Both the position numbers and the translations under genes were made by a program. From positions 1 through 64,000 of the forward strand of contig CBFCZV010000005.1 of assembly GCA_965602855.1 (NCBI GenBank): a DNA stretch of 64,000 nucleotides, in the 5' to 3' direction. The stretch is from LH-M37 sp965602855 (GTDB taxonomy: Bacteria; Pseudomonadota; Gammaproteobacteria; SZUA-229). Shown in pieces: positions 27,226 through 36,601 of this stretch (positions are counted from its first letter, which is position 1; each line of letters starts with the position of its first letter). Below the pieces are notes generated by a model that was given only the letters and a program-made list of their open reading frames with translations, made no database searches and was not told the DNA's origin.

Positions 27226-27900
27226 ATGGCAATTAAAAAACCAGCAATGGTCTTGATTGATGTTGACGGCACGCTAGTCGATAGCGTGCCCGATCTGGCG
27301 TATTGTGTTGACGAAATGATGAAGCAACTCAATATGACAGTCTACGGTGAAGACAAGGTGCGCAACTGGGTAGGCAATGGTGTTGAGCGTTTAACGCGCC
27401 GCGCTTTGATTGGTCAGCTTGATGGCGAGCCGGATGAGGCTTTATTCGAAAAAGCCTATCCCATTTTCCTCGATCTCTACGACAAGAACGTTTGTGAGCG
27501 TAGCTGTCTTTATGATGGCGTACGCGAAGCACTTGATTTTCTGAAAACACAGGATGTGAAAATTGGTTGTGTGACCAACAAAAACGCGCAGTTCACTTTG
27601 CCGATTCTGGAGAAACTGGGTATTAAAGATGATTTTGAAATCATCATCTGTGGTGACACACTGGCTAAGAAAAAGCCTGACCCGCTGCCATTGTTGCATG
27701 GCGCTGAAAAGTTGGGTGCGACACCCGAGCAATCATTGATGCTGGGTGATTCCATGAGTGACGTGAAAGCGGCACGTGCTGCGGGCTTCGATATTATCTG
27801 CATGTCTTACGGTTACAATCACGGCGAAGATATTCGTGATTACAATCCTGATGCAGTAGTTGATTCCATGGCTGAGATAAAAAATATTATCAACTGGTAG
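27226..27900 (+). CDS. gph: Phosphoglycolate phosphatase
   Basis: This HAD hydrolase dephosphorylates 2-phosphoglycolate, the toxic product of RuBisCO oxygenation (and of DNA repair). The 224-aa protein has motif I DVDGTLVDS, VTNK for motif II, the Lys of KKKPDP and motif IV MLGDSMSDVKAA. The cap domain is C1-type. It is coupled to rpe by a 17-bp gap, and trpE follows. In an organism with two RuBisCOs it likely starts glycolate salvage. Confidence 0.94.
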   Translation: MAIKKPAMVLIDVDGTLVDSVPDLAYCVDEMMKQLNMTVYGEDKVRNWVGNGVERLTRRALIGQLDGEPDEALFEKAYPIFLDLYDKNVCERSCLYDGVREALDFLKTQDVKIGCVTNKNAQFTLPILEKLGIKDDFEIIICGDTLAKKKPDPLPLLHGAEKLGATPEQSLMLGDSMSDVKAARAAGFDIICMSYGYNHGEDIRDYNPDAVVDSMAEIKNIINW

Positions 27901-27932
27901 TTCTCCGCACTAACTTGCTCTATTATCTAACT

Positions 27933-27989
27933 ATGAAAATATTTTCCGAACAACAGGCGTTCAGAGGTGGTTATAGCTGGCGATGGTAA
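27933..27989 (+). CDS. Possible trp leader peptide
   Basis: An 18-codon ORF between gph and trpE ends in SWRW and stop, with two Trp codons in its last three positions. Trp codons just before the stop are typical of leader peptides that sense charged tRNA-Trp. No clear ribosome-binding site and no U-tract terminator were seen between it and trpE, so attenuation of the classical kind is not established. The ORF could be chance. Confidence 0.35.
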   Translation: MKIFSEQQAFRGGYSWRW

Positions 27990-28043
27990 AATTCGCTGTG
28001 CAACTGTGTATGAATACCTGTAAATCATGTTCTGGAAAATATT

Positions 28044-29540
28044 ATGTCCTCTGAAAATGCCAACAAATCAAGATTTGAAAAGCTGAAACAAAAAGCCTGC
28101 TCTCGCGTACCACTGGTGCGCGAAGTGCTGGCTGATCTTGATACCCCGCTCAGCACTTACCTCAAACTAGCTAATACCCCTTATTCGTATTTATTCGAGT
28201 CGGTTCAGGGTGGTGAGAAATGGGGGCGTTATTCCATTATCGGTCTGCCTTGCCGAAAAATCGTAAAAGTTAATAATCGTCAAATCAGCATTGAAGAAGA
28301 TGGTGCTGTAATTTCGGATGAGCATGTTGTTGATCCGTTGCAATGGATTACCGAATTTCAGGAACAGTACGCACAGGAAGATTTTGATGATTTACCGAGC
28401 TTCACCGGTGGCCTGGTTGGTTACTTTGGTTACGAAACTATTCGCTATATCGAGCCACGTTTAGATCGCGAAGATAAAACCGATCCGCTGGGTACGCCGG
28501 ATATTTTGTTGATGGTGTCAGAGGAAGTGGTGGTGTTCGATAATCTGGCGGGCAAGCTTTACATTATCTTGCACGTTGATCCGCTGCAGGATGATGCTTT
28601 AGCTAAAGGTGAGCAACGCTTGCAGCAACTGGCGGACGATTTACGCAAGCCTGTGCCGGATGCGCCAGAACACGAAGCACGTCAGGTCGAAGAAGCAGAT
28701 TTTGTTTCTGGTTTCACCGAGGAAGGTTATAAATCGGCAGTCGCCAAAGCCAAACAATATATTGTTGATGGCGACATCATGCAGGTGGTGTTATCGCAGC
28801 GTTTGACCATTCCCTTTAATGCGAGGCCTTTAGAATTGTATCGTGCTTTGCGTAGTTTGAATCCTTCGCCTTATATGTATTATCTGGATCTGGGTGATCA
28901 TCAGGTGGTCGGTTCATCGCCAGAAATTCTAGTTCGACTTGAAGATGGTGAAGTCACTGTTCGACCTATTGCTGGCACACGCCCTCGTGGTAAAGATGAG
29001 GCCCACGACAAAGTACTGGAAGAAGAGCTGTTGGCTGATCCAAAAGAGTTGGCTGAACATTTGATGTTGATTGATCTTGGTCGCAATGATGCAGGCCGTG
29101 TCAGTAAAACCGGCAGCGTTGAACTCACTGATAAAATGATCGTCGAGCGTTACTCGCATGTGATGCACATCGTTTCCAATGTCACAGGTGAGTTAAAACC
29201 CAATATGAATGCCATGGATGTGTTGCGCGCAACTTTCCCTGCAGGCACGGTCAGCGGGGCACCCAAAATTCGTGCGATGCAAATCATTGATGAAATGGAA
29301 CCGGTAAAACGCGGTGTTTATTCGGGTGCCGTTGGTTATCTTTCATGGAATGGCAATATGGATACCGCGATTGCCATTCGTACTGCGGTAATCAAAGACA
29401 AGCAGCTTTCGATACAGGCGGGTGCGGGTATTGTGTATGATTCAGTACCTGATAACGAATGGGCAGAAACCATGAATAAGGCGCGCGCAATTTTTAGAGC
29501 AGTATCATTGGCAGAGTCCGGGTTAAATAAAAATAACTAA
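28044..29540 (+). CDS. trpE: Anthranilate synthase component I
   Basis: Converts chorismate with ammonia (from TrpG) to anthranilate, the first step of tryptophan synthesis. It has 498 aa. The N-terminal region keeps the Trp-feedback site (YSYLFESVQGGEKWGRYS). The C-terminal chorismate-binding domain has IAGTRPRGKDEAHD, LIDLGRNDAGRV, FPAGTVSGAPKIRAM and the final GAGIV segment. It lies 143 bp after gph. An exported unknown protein separates it from trpG. PabB would be the alternative, but the trpGDC linkage supports TrpE. Confidence 0.96.
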   Translation: MSSENANKSRFEKLKQKACSRVPLVREVLADLDTPLSTYLKLANTPYSYLFESVQGGEKWGRYSIIGLPCRKIVKVNNRQISIEEDGAVISDEHVVDPLQWITEFQEQYAQEDFDDLPSFTGGLVGYFGYETIRYIEPRLDREDKTDPLGTPDILLMVSEEVVVFDNLAGKLYIILHVDPLQDDALAKGEQRLQQLADDLRKPVPDAPEHEARQVEEADFVSGFTEEGYKSAVAKAKQYIVDGDIMQVVLSQRLTIPFNARPLELYRALRSLNPSPYMYYLDLGDHQVVGSSPEILVRLEDGEVTVRPIAGTRPRGKDEAHDKVLEEELLADPKELAEHLMLIDLGRNDAGRVSKTGSVELTDKMIVERYSHVMHIVSNVTGELKPNMNAMDVLRATFPAGTVSGAPKIRAMQIIDEMEPVKRGVYSGAVGYLSWNGNMDTAIAIRTAVIKDKQLSIQAGAGIVYDSVPDNEWAETMNKARAIFRAVSLAESGLNKNN

Positions 29541-29547
29541 GCCACTT

Positions 29548-30576
29548 ATGAATTATTGTCTTCGTGCTATTTTAGTTTTGTTGGTGATGACAGGTTCGCC
29601 ATCTTTGGTGGCTGTTGAGCGGACGTATTTGCTCGCTGAAAAGTTGGTTGTTATTGTTAATGGTAAAGACCCAGAGAGTCAGAAAATTGCTGATTACTAT
29701 CAGCAGAAAAGAAATATCCCTGATGAAAATATTATTGTTGTTGAGTTTCCACCTAAGGCCTCTTATTTGACCAGGCATAAATTTCGGAAACTTTATCAGC
29801 AGGTACAGGAAAAAACGCCAGAGCATGTTCAATTTTATGCATTAGCCTGGACACAAACTTATCGTGTTGCCTGTATGTCGATTACCAGCGCCTTTGCTTT
29901 TGGTTTTGATGAAAAATATTGCGCCAAAGGTTGTAAGGCGACAGAGTCCAGCCCTTACTTCAATATGAAAAGTCGTACGCCATTCGATGATTTTAAAATT
30001 CGACCCACAATGATGTTGGCGGGTAGCTCTATTGATCAGGTATTTGCCATGATTGATCGTGGTGTGCGTTCAGATGGGCAGCGTCCTGATGGCACGGCTT
30101 ATCTCTTGAGTACGACTGATAAAAATCGCAATGCTCGTGCACAATTGTATGCTTCAACAATTATCACTTTGGGTGAATATGTGAAAATTCAGCAGGTGAA
30201 TGCTAACAAACTGGAAAATAAAGATGATGTGATGTTTTATTTTACCGGTATGAAGTATGTTGAAAATATAGACAGTAATCAGTTCATAGATGGCGCTATC
30301 GCTGATCATCTGACCTCGGCGGGGGGGATTCTATTTGGTGAAAATCAAATGAGTGTGTTGCGATGGCTGGACGCAGGAGCCACGGCCAGTTATGGAACAG
30401 TAGTTGAGCCATGCTCATTTCCACAAAAATTCCCGCATCCTGGTATAGCTATTGAGAATTATATTCAGGGTAATAGTCTGATTGAAGCCTATTGGAAAAG
30501 TGTGGCCTGGCCGGGGCAGGGTTTGTTTGTCGGTGAGCCACTAGCTTCGCCATTTGCAAAACAAGAAGAAATTTAA
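29548..30576 (+). CDS. TIGR03790-like exported protein inside the trp operon
   Basis: A 342-aa protein with a signal peptide (about residues 1-21) followed by a conserved globular domain. Features include VVIVNGKDPESQKIADYYQ, KRNIPDENI, a Cys-containing region (KYCAKGC), LTSAGGILFG and a Gly/Ala-rich GATASYGT. These match the uncharacterised TIGR03790 pattern as I recall it. It starts 7 bp after trpE and ends 21 bp before trpG, so it is transcribed with the trp genes. Being exported, it has no obvious part in tryptophan synthesis. The function is unknown. Confidence 0.8.
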   Translation: MNYCLRAILVLLVMTGSPSLVAVERTYLLAEKLVVIVNGKDPESQKIADYYQQKRNIPDENIIVVEFPPKASYLTRHKFRKLYQQVQEKTPEHVQFYALAWTQTYRVACMSITSAFAFGFDEKYCAKGCKATESSPYFNMKSRTPFDDFKIRPTMMLAGSSIDQVFAMIDRGVRSDGQRPDGTAYLLSTTDKNRNARAQLYASTIITLGEYVKIQQVNANKLENKDDVMFYFTGMKYVENIDSNQFIDGAIADHLTSAGGILFGENQMSVLRWLDAGATASYGTVVEPCSFPQKFPHPGIAIENYIQGNSLIEAYWKSVAWPGQGLFVGEPLASPFAKQEEI

Positions 30577-30597
30577 TAGATCGGGTAGTATTCACGC

Positions 30598-31182
30598 ATG
30601 TTATTAATGATCGACAATTATGATTCCTTTACCTACAATCTGGTGCAATATCTGGGTGAGCTGGGTGCGGATGTTGAAGTGCATCGCAATGACCAGATTG
30701 CAGTGGATGAAATAAAAGCGCGTTCCCCTGAGCGTATTATGATTTCGCCGGGGCCCTGTACACCAGATCAGGCTGGTGTTTCAATGGCCGCAATCAAAGA
30801 GTTTGCTGGCAAGCTGCCTATTTTGGGTGTGTGTCTGGGGCATCAGAGTATTGGCCAGGTATTCGGTGGCAAGATTATTCATGCGCGTGAAATCATGCAC
30901 GGTAAAACGTCCTTGATTCATCATAAGGGTGAGTACGTTTTTAAAGGTCTGGCAAATCCATATACCGCGACGCGCTATCATTCGCTTGTAATCGATAAAA
31001 GCTCATTGCCTGATTGTCTGGAAGTGACCGCATGGACAGAGACCGAAGATGGCAAGATGGATGAGATCATGGGTGTGCGCCATAAAGAGCTGGCGGTTGA
31101 AGGTGTGCAGTTTCATCCGGAATCGATTTTGACTGAGCATGGTCATGATCTTCTACAAAACTTTTTGAATATGACATTGTAA
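30598..31182 (+). CDS. trpG: Anthranilate/aminodeoxychorismate synthase glutamine amidotransferase subunit
   Basis: This class I glutamine amidotransferase supplies ammonia to TrpE and probably also to PabB. The 194-aa protein has the nucleophile Cys79 in LGVCLGHQ and the His/Glu pair in GVQFHPESIL. MLLMIDNYDSFTYNLVQYL opens the protein. trpD follows after 12 bp. In many proteobacteria a single such subunit serves both tryptophan and folate pathways. No pabB lies nearby, so trpG is the working name. Confidence 0.95.
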   Translation: MLLMIDNYDSFTYNLVQYLGELGADVEVHRNDQIAVDEIKARSPERIMISPGPCTPDQAGVSMAAIKEFAGKLPILGVCLGHQSIGQVFGGKIIHAREIMHGKTSLIHHKGEYVFKGLANPYTATRYHSLVIDKSSLPDCLEVTAWTETEDGKMDEIMGVRHKELAVEGVQFHPESILTEHGHDLLQNFLNMTL

Positions 31183-31194
31183 GCAGGTGTTGTT

Positions 31195-32208
31195 ATGGAT
31201 ATGCAAAGCGCAATAAAAGCAGTCACAGAAAAACAGGATTTATCCGCAGAGGATATGACCACGGTGATGCGCCTGATCATGACCGGTGAAGCCACGCAGG
31301 CACAGATTGGTGGTTTCCTGGTTGGTTTGCGCATGAAAGGCGAGACGATCGATGAAGTTGCAGCGGCGGCATCAGTAATGCGTGAGCTATCCACTAAAGT
31401 TGAAGTTGAAAAAGAACATCTGGTAGATACCTGTGGCACGGGTGGCGATTCATCCGGTAGTTTTAATATTTCGACGGCGAGTGCTTTTGTGGTTGCCGCT
31501 GCCGGTGCGCGTGTTGCCAAGCACGGTAATCGATCGATTACCAGCAAGTCGGGCAGTGCCGATGTATTGGAAGCCGCCGGCGTAAATCTTGAATTGTCGC
31601 CCGAGCAGGTTGCCAACTGTGTAAATGAAATTGGTGTCGGCTTCATGTTTGCACCCATGCATCACAGCGCCATGAAACACGCTATCGGTCCACGCAAGGA
31701 AATGGCGGTGCGTACTATCTTTAATGTGCTTGGTCCGCTGACTAATCCAGCCGGTGCGCCAAATCAGGTGCTGGGTGTGTTCAGTAAAGACTGGGTTGTG
31801 CCATTAGCGGAAGTGTTGAAGCAGCTCGGTAGTGAGCACGTGCTGGTGGTGAATGCAGAAGATGGTCTGGATGAAATCAGTATTGGTTCGCCAACACTGG
31901 TGGCAGAACTTAAAGACGGTGAAGTTAAAAGCTACGCTATCCAGCCGGAAGATTTCGGCATGCAGCGTGCGGACCTTTCAAGCGTCAAGGCTGCCGACGC
32001 TGAAGATAGTTTAAATATCATCAAAGGCGTGCTTGCAAATCAATCGGGGCCAGCGAAAGACATTGTATGTTTGAACGCGGGTGCTTCTATTTATGTGGCT
32101 GGTTTAGCAAATACATTGGCAGAAGGTGTAGAACGTGCCGCAGAAGTGATCGCCGAAGGCAAGGCTGCGGAAAAATTACAGCAACTGGTTGATAAAACCA
32201 CGGCTTAG
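31195..32208 (+). CDS. trpD: Anthranilate phosphoribosyltransferase
   Basis: Transfers phosphoribosyl from PRPP to anthranilate. The 337-aa protein shows the PRPP/Mg site DTCGTGGDSSGSFNIST, the KHGNRS segment, the helix with FMFAPMHHSAMK and FNVLGPLTNPA. It is full length and sits between trpG and trpC with short gaps (12 and 6 bp), so it is part of the trpE...trpC transcription unit. Function is certain. Confidence 0.97.
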   Translation: MDMQSAIKAVTEKQDLSAEDMTTVMRLIMTGEATQAQIGGFLVGLRMKGETIDEVAAAASVMRELSTKVEVEKEHLVDTCGTGGDSSGSFNISTASAFVVAAAGARVAKHGNRSITSKSGSADVLEAAGVNLELSPEQVANCVNEIGVGFMFAPMHHSAMKHAIGPRKEMAVRTIFNVLGPLTNPAGAPNQVLGVFSKDWVVPLAEVLKQLGSEHVLVVNAEDGLDEISIGSPTLVAELKDGEVKSYAIQPEDFGMQRADLSSVKAADAEDSLNIIKGVLANQSGPAKDIVCLNAGASIYVAGLANTLAEGVERAAEVIAEGKAAEKLQQLVDKTTA

Positions 32209-32214
32209 TAAACT

Positions 32215-33012
32215 ATGAGTGATACTCCTGATATTCTAAAAAAGATTCTTCTGCGTAAGCACGAGGAAATTGCCGAGCGTTCAGAAAAGTTAGCGTTGGA
32301 AGATTTAAAAAAATATGCTGAGCAGGCGAGTCCGGTGCGTGGTTTTATCGCTGCCATTGAAAGTAAGTTAGCTGAGAACAAGTCAGCAGTGATTTCAGAA
32401 ATCAAAAAAGCTTCGCCCAGTAAAGGTGTTTTAAGAGAAAATTTTAATCCATCTGAAATAGCCAAAACTTATGAAGCCAATGGTGCAGCCTGTTTATCAG
32501 TGTTGACCGACGCTGATTTTTTTCAGGGCAGTGAAAACTACCTGAAACAGGCGAGATCTTCCTGTAGCTTGCCAGTGATTCGCAAGGATTTTATTATCGA
32601 TCCCTATCAGGTTTATGAAGCACGCATGATTAATGCGGACTGTATTCTATTAATTGTGGCGGCGCTGGATGATGATAAATTGAAAGAATTATTAGCGCTG
32701 GCGCACGAACTGGAAATGGATGTGTTGATGGAAGTACACGATGAACAGGAAATGCAAAGAGCGCTGGCAACCGGTGCTCGGCTGATTGGAATCAATAATC
32801 GTAGCCTGCACACTTTTGAAATCAGTCTGCAAACTTCTTTATCGATGCTTGAGATGGTGCCAGATGATCGAATTCTAGTGACCGAAAGTGGTATTCATAC
32901 GCAGGAAGATGTGAAGTTGATGCGTGACAATAATATTCACGCATTTCTGGTCGGTGAGGCCTTTATGCGTGCTGAAGACCCAGGTGAAAAACTCGCAGAG
33001 TTGTTTGCCTAG
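32215..33012 (+). CDS. trpC: Indole-3-glycerol phosphate synthase
   Basis: Closes the indole ring from CdRP. The 265-aa TIM barrel contains ISEIKKASPSKG (catalytic Lys), SVLTDADFFQGS, VIRKDFIIDPYQV, IGINNRSLHTF and TESGIHT. It is monofunctional, without a fused TrpF domain. It is the last gene of the trp unit here. trpF, trpB and trpA are not in the window, so the pathway is split across the genome. It is convergent with crp, 30 bp away. Confidence 0.97.
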   Translation: MSDTPDILKKILLRKHEEIAERSEKLALEDLKKYAEQASPVRGFIAAIESKLAENKSAVISEIKKASPSKGVLRENFNPSEIAKTYEANGAACLSVLTDADFFQGSENYLKQARSSCSLPVIRKDFIIDPYQVYEARMINADCILLIVAALDDDKLKELLALAHELEMDVLMEVHDEQEMQRALATGARLIGINNRSLHTFEISLQTSLSMLEMVPDDRILVTESGIHTQEDVKLMRDNNIHAFLVGEAFMRAEDPGEKLAELFA

Positions 33013-33042
33013 TTTGGCAGTTGTTACCAGCTACTACTGAAT

Positions 33043-33690
33043 TCAGCGTGTACCAAATATTACGATAGTCTTGCCATGCGCACTGATGAGATTGTCGTCT
33101 TCCAGTTCCTTGAGTACACGTCCCGCCATTTCACGCGAGCAGCCCACCATTTTGGCCAGGTCCTGACGGGTGCTTTTTATCTGCATGCCTTCCGGGTGTG
33201 TCATGGCGTCAGGTTCCTTACTGAGTTCGAGCAGGCAGTGTGCGATACGCCCTTTAACATCCAGAAAAATCAGGTCACGAACTTTCAGGCTGGTTTTCCT
33301 GAGTCGTGTGAATAACTGTCCAGTGAGCAAAAATAGAACAGTAGGGTCTTCAGAGACGATTTTCCTGAACTGCTGATAGCTGATTTCAGCAATCATACAA
33401 TCAGTACGGGCATGTACCCAGGCTGAGCGTTTGGCATCGTCATCACTGAGATCAAACAGCCCGGCTTCACCAAAAAAATCACCCGGATTGAGATGGGCAA
33501 GAATAATTTCTTCACCAGATTCACTTTCAGCCTGTACGCTTACCGAGCCCTCAATGATATAGTAGAGACTTCCTGAGTCGTCACCCTCGTAAATAATGAC
33601 TTGCTTGGCCGGATGTGTTTTTTTATGCGCGTGGCTGAGGAGTTTTTCAAGTGATGGATTGGGTGCGGGGATGTCTCGGATAATGCTCAT
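33043..33690 (-). CDS. crp: cAMP receptor protein family regulator (Crp/Vfr-like)
   Basis: A 215-aa Crp-family protein. The cyclic-nucleotide domain has FFGEAGLF and KRSAWVHART (Arg88-Ser89, with Glu75 as cAMP contacts), keeping the cAMP-binding residues of E. coli Crp. The long C helix follows, then the HTH with TRQDLAKMVGCSREMAGRVL and the terminal SAHGKTIVIFGTR. An Fnr-type iron-sulfur cysteine cluster is absent. It is divergent from an OsmC/YhfA-like gene, as in E. coli. Vfr or Clp-type regulators are close relatives. Confidence 0.93.
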   Translation of the reverse strand: MSIIRDIPAPNPSLEKLLSHAHKKTHPAKQVIIYEGDDSGSLYYIIEGSVSVQAESESGEEIILAHLNPGDFFGEAGLFDLSDDDAKRSAWVHARTDCMIAEISYQQFRKIVSEDPTVLFLLTGQLFTRLRKTSLKVRDLIFLDVKGRIAHCLLELSKEPDAMTHPEGMQIKSTRQDLAKMVGCSREMAGRVLKELEDDNLISAHGKTIVIFGTR

Positions 33691-33805
33691 TTATATAGTC
33701 TGCGAGTGGTTATTGTTTTTGTATGAACAGTTTGTAAAAAGATCATGCATAAAGTGAGTGTATAGCATAGTACCAAAAGTTTTTTATTTTTTAGAGAGCA
33801 AGTTA

Positions 33806-34222
33806 ATGAAAGCAACGGTTAAATGGTTAGATCATATGTCTTTTGTCGGTGAATCTGGCAGTGGACATTCTGTAGTGATGGATGGGCCGCCAGATGATGG
33901 TGGACGTAATTTAGGTGTGCGCCCTATGGAGATGGTACTACTGGGTATGGGTGGCTGTACTGCTTTTGATGTGGTGCATATTTTGAAGCGAGGTCGACAG
34001 GATATTGTTGATTGTCACGTCGAGATGGAAGCTGAGCGAGCTACAGATATTCCTAAAGTTTTTACCAAAATACACGCTCATTACGTTATCAAAGGTAAAA
34101 ACCTAGACGCCAAAAAAATAGAGCGTGCGATTACCATGACGGCAGAGAAATATTGTTCTGTCTCTATCATGCTAGCCAACAGTGTAGAAATAACGCACGA
34201 TTTTGAAATTATAGAAGACTAA
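33806..34222 (+). CDS. OsmC/YhfA-like protein
   Basis: A 138-aa member of the OsmC superfamily, small redox proteins that often reduce organic peroxides with two cysteines. Here KVKW-type N-terminal strands are followed by RPMEMVLLGMGGCTAFDVVHIL (first cysteine) and a later TAEKYCSVSIML (second cysteine). I chose ATG 33806 in place of an earlier in-frame start at 33758. The gene is divergent from crp, the same arrangement as yhfA-crp in E. coli. Its cellular role is unknown. Confidence 0.88.
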   Translation: MKATVKWLDHMSFVGESGSGHSVVMDGPPDDGGRNLGVRPMEMVLLGMGGCTAFDVVHILKRGRQDIVDCHVEMEAERATDIPKVFTKIHAHYVIKGKNLDAKKIERAITMTAEKYCSVSIMLANSVEITHDFEIIED

Positions 34223-34232
34223 GGATAATTAA

Positions 34233-35891
34233 GTGTCAGATTCAGCAGAGCAGTTATTCAAAGAATTACAGCAGGACTATTACAGTGCGTGGTTTCGTTT
34301 TCACCCAGAAAGAGCCGTTGAAGTTGGTGTAAATGATCATGCAGGTGAACTACGTAGCTATGCAGATGATGATATCGGTGCCCTGATTGCACTTGATCAG
34401 AAGCTAATTTCTGCACTCGATGAAATGAGCATTGAATCGTTGTCCGATGCCTGTCAGGTGGATTATAAAATTCTCCGGGCTGCGACTGAGATCGAATTGC
34501 ACGATCTTGAAGAGCGTGACTGGCGTTTTCTTAATCCTGCTGAATATGTTCCGGTAAATGCAATTTATCAATTGCTGATTTACCCTGTTGATGAAGTGCA
34601 TCATGCGGTTAAGCATCGATTGCAGCAATTTCCTGAGCATCTGCGTGGTGCCAAAGTTCAGCTCTCCCAATGTCCTGAAAAAGTGGTATCAATATGGTTG
34701 CATTCTGCGGTGGAAGAATGTCGTTCCAGCATTGGTTTTATTCGTGATCTAGGTCGTAATCCATTAATTACCCAGAAATTTGATAATCCTGCTCGCCTGC
34801 AGTCTTTGTTTGAAGAGGCGGCGCATGCGCTGGAAGATTTTGCACAGTTTCTCGAAGTAGAAATTGCACCTAAGGCAGCGGGTGAATTTGCCTGTGGTGA
34901 GCATCGTTTTAATCGCTTATTGAATGAAAAGCACTTTCTGGAAACTTCTGCCGATGCCGTGCTGGCTTTTGGTGAAAAGTTATATAAGGAATGTCAGCAG
35001 GCTTTATTGGAGCAGACCAAGGTCATGCAGGGCGATGAGAATGTTGACGCTCTGTTAAAGAGTATTCAAAAACAGCACCCTAAAGCAGAGCAGTTGCTGG
35101 ATACATACCGTCAGCGTATGAAGGCTTCTTATGAATGGTGGGCGGAATCGGGTCTGGTGACCATGCCTGAGAAGCAATCGCTTAAAGTGCAGGCAACGCC
35201 CGAGTTTTTGCGTCATATGATTCCCTTTGCTGCTTATGAAGCCCCTCAGTCTAATGATTCTGAGCAGCACGGTTTGTACTATGTCACTACGACCACGGAT
35301 GAAGCCGCGCTGGCTGAGCATAATGATTACAGTATCGACCTGACCTGTGCGCATGAGGCCTTTCCCGGGCATCATCTGCAATTTGTCACCGAAAATCAGA
35401 GTAGGCCATGTTATACGCGATTACTCAATGCATCGGCGTCTATGTATGAGGCCTGGGCCTTGTATTGTGAAGAACTGGCTATCGAGCAGGGCTATCTTAA
35501 TAAAGATGAGCATCGTTTAATCATGCTGCGTGATCGTGCATGGCGTGCCCTGCGCATAATTATCGACGTGAAATTGCAAACCGGCCAGTTAAGTCTTGAA
35601 GAGGCTGTTGAATTGATGATGGCAGAGTTGGGTTTCAGTCGCGAGCAGGCCCAGGCTGAAATTAACTGGTATAGCTGCTCACCTGCTACGCCACTGTGTT
35701 ACGCGCTGGGCCGTGAAATGATTTTGCATGCGCGTGAAGTCGCGCAGGAGCAGGGTGATTTTGATTTAAAAGATTTTCATGATCAATTATTGTCACAAGG
35801 CTCTATTGCATTGCCGCTGGTGATACAGCAATCAATGGATGACTCAGTCTGGCAGATGGTGAAAGAAAAAATGTTTGCTCAGGACAGCTAA
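34233..35891 (+). CDS. DUF885 family protein, probable metallopeptidase
   Basis: A 552-aa protein of the DUF885 group. It has a GTG start with AAGGATAA upstream. The likely zinc site is the HEAFPGHHLQF segment, the altered HExxH-type motif characteristic of this family, followed by YEAWALYCEELA with a possible third ligand. There is no signal peptide, so it may be cytoplasmic. Family members have been linked to peptidase activity, but the substrate here is unknown. Its 3' end overlaps coq7 by 4 bp on the opposite strand. Confidence 0.87.
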   Translation: MSDSAEQLFKELQQDYYSAWFRFHPERAVEVGVNDHAGELRSYADDDIGALIALDQKLISALDEMSIESLSDACQVDYKILRAATEIELHDLEERDWRFLNPAEYVPVNAIYQLLIYPVDEVHHAVKHRLQQFPEHLRGAKVQLSQCPEKVVSIWLHSAVEECRSSIGFIRDLGRNPLITQKFDNPARLQSLFEEAAHALEDFAQFLEVEIAPKAAGEFACGEHRFNRLLNEKHFLETSADAVLAFGEKLYKECQQALLEQTKVMQGDENVDALLKSIQKQHPKAEQLLDTYRQRMKASYEWWAESGLVTMPEKQSLKVQATPEFLRHMIPFAAYEAPQSNDSEQHGLYYVTTTTDEAALAEHNDYSIDLTCAHEAFPGHHLQFVTENQSRPCYTRLLNASASMYEAWALYCEELAIEQGYLNKDEHRLIMLRDRAWRALRIIIDVKLQTGQLSLEEAVELMMAELGFSREQAQAEINWYSCSPATPLCYALGREMILHAREVAQEQGDFDLKDFHDQLLSQGSIALPLVIQQSMDDSVWQMVKEKMFAQDS

Positions 35892-36526
35892 ATTTTATAA
35901 GTTGTTTTAGTCATCACCTTCGACATCAAAGACATCAAGCCCTTAACGGGTTCAGGTAGTTCCGCGCCACCGTGGTCGAGTGCCGTGGTGGCGTGTTTAG
36001 CTTCGTCGATTCTCATTTGTTCGAGAATGGCACGGCTGCGTTGATCGTGTTTGGGCAGCTCTTTAAGGTGTTCATTTAGATGTTCAACCACCTGATGCTC
36101 GGTTTCGGCCAGAAAGCCCAGATTCCACTTATCACCCATGGCGCCGGCACAGGCACCAATGGCCAGAGAGCCTGCGTACCAGACAGGATTAAGATAACTG
36201 GTGCGGTTGCCCAGCTCGTGTAGCCGGTTTTTGGTCCAGGCGAGGTGGTCATTCTCTTCCATTGCAGCCTGTTCCAGTTTTTTACGCACTTCATTTTTGC
36301 GAGCGGTGATGGCCTGACCCTGGTAGAGAGCCTGTGCTGAGACTTCCCCCGAGTGATTAACCCGCATCAAACCGGCAACGTGCTTGCGATCTTCATCTTT
36401 AAAGTCACAGTCATCAATTTTATCGGCAGGATAAGCGCGGTGCGTCACAATGGGTTTGCCGGCCACTGTGCGCAGCGCGGTATCGATATTAATTAACATG
36501 GCATCAATTGGGGTGTAATCTCTCAT
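35888..36526 (-). CDS. coq7: 3-demethoxyubiquinol 3-hydroxylase
   Basis: This di-iron monooxygenase of ubiquinone synthesis hydroxylates the C6 position. The 212-aa protein has the ferritin-like di-iron ligands: Glu61, EENDH (Glu91, His94), Glu143, and EAKH (Glu175, His178). I chose ATG 36526, because an earlier start at 36676 would add about 50 residues that overlap the divergent ferredoxin gene and lack family character. It complements UbiH and UbiI encoded near 48-49 kb. Together the three would supply the ring hydroxylations. Confidence 0.95.
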   Translation of the reverse strand: MRDYTPIDAMLINIDTALRTVAGKPIVTHRAYPADKIDDCDFKDEDRKHVAGLMRVNHSGEVSAQALYQGQAITARKNEVRKKLEQAAMEENDHLAWTKNRLHELGNRTSYLNPVWYAGSLAIGACAGAMGDKWNLGFLAETEHQVVEHLNEHLKELPKHDQRSRAILEQMRIDEAKHATTALDHGGAELPEPVKGLMSLMSKVMTKTTYKI

Positions 36527-36601
36527 TCGATAATATTGCCCAGAATAGGGAAGGTATGCAATATTTAATATACAGCAAAACTGTTTCAGCGAGGGTAAAT
36601 C

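Noticed and set aside
31143..31658. A 171-aa antisense ORF over trpD.
   Set aside because: It is Ser/Thr/Ala-rich, as expected from the complement of a coding sequence. trpD on the other strand is certain.
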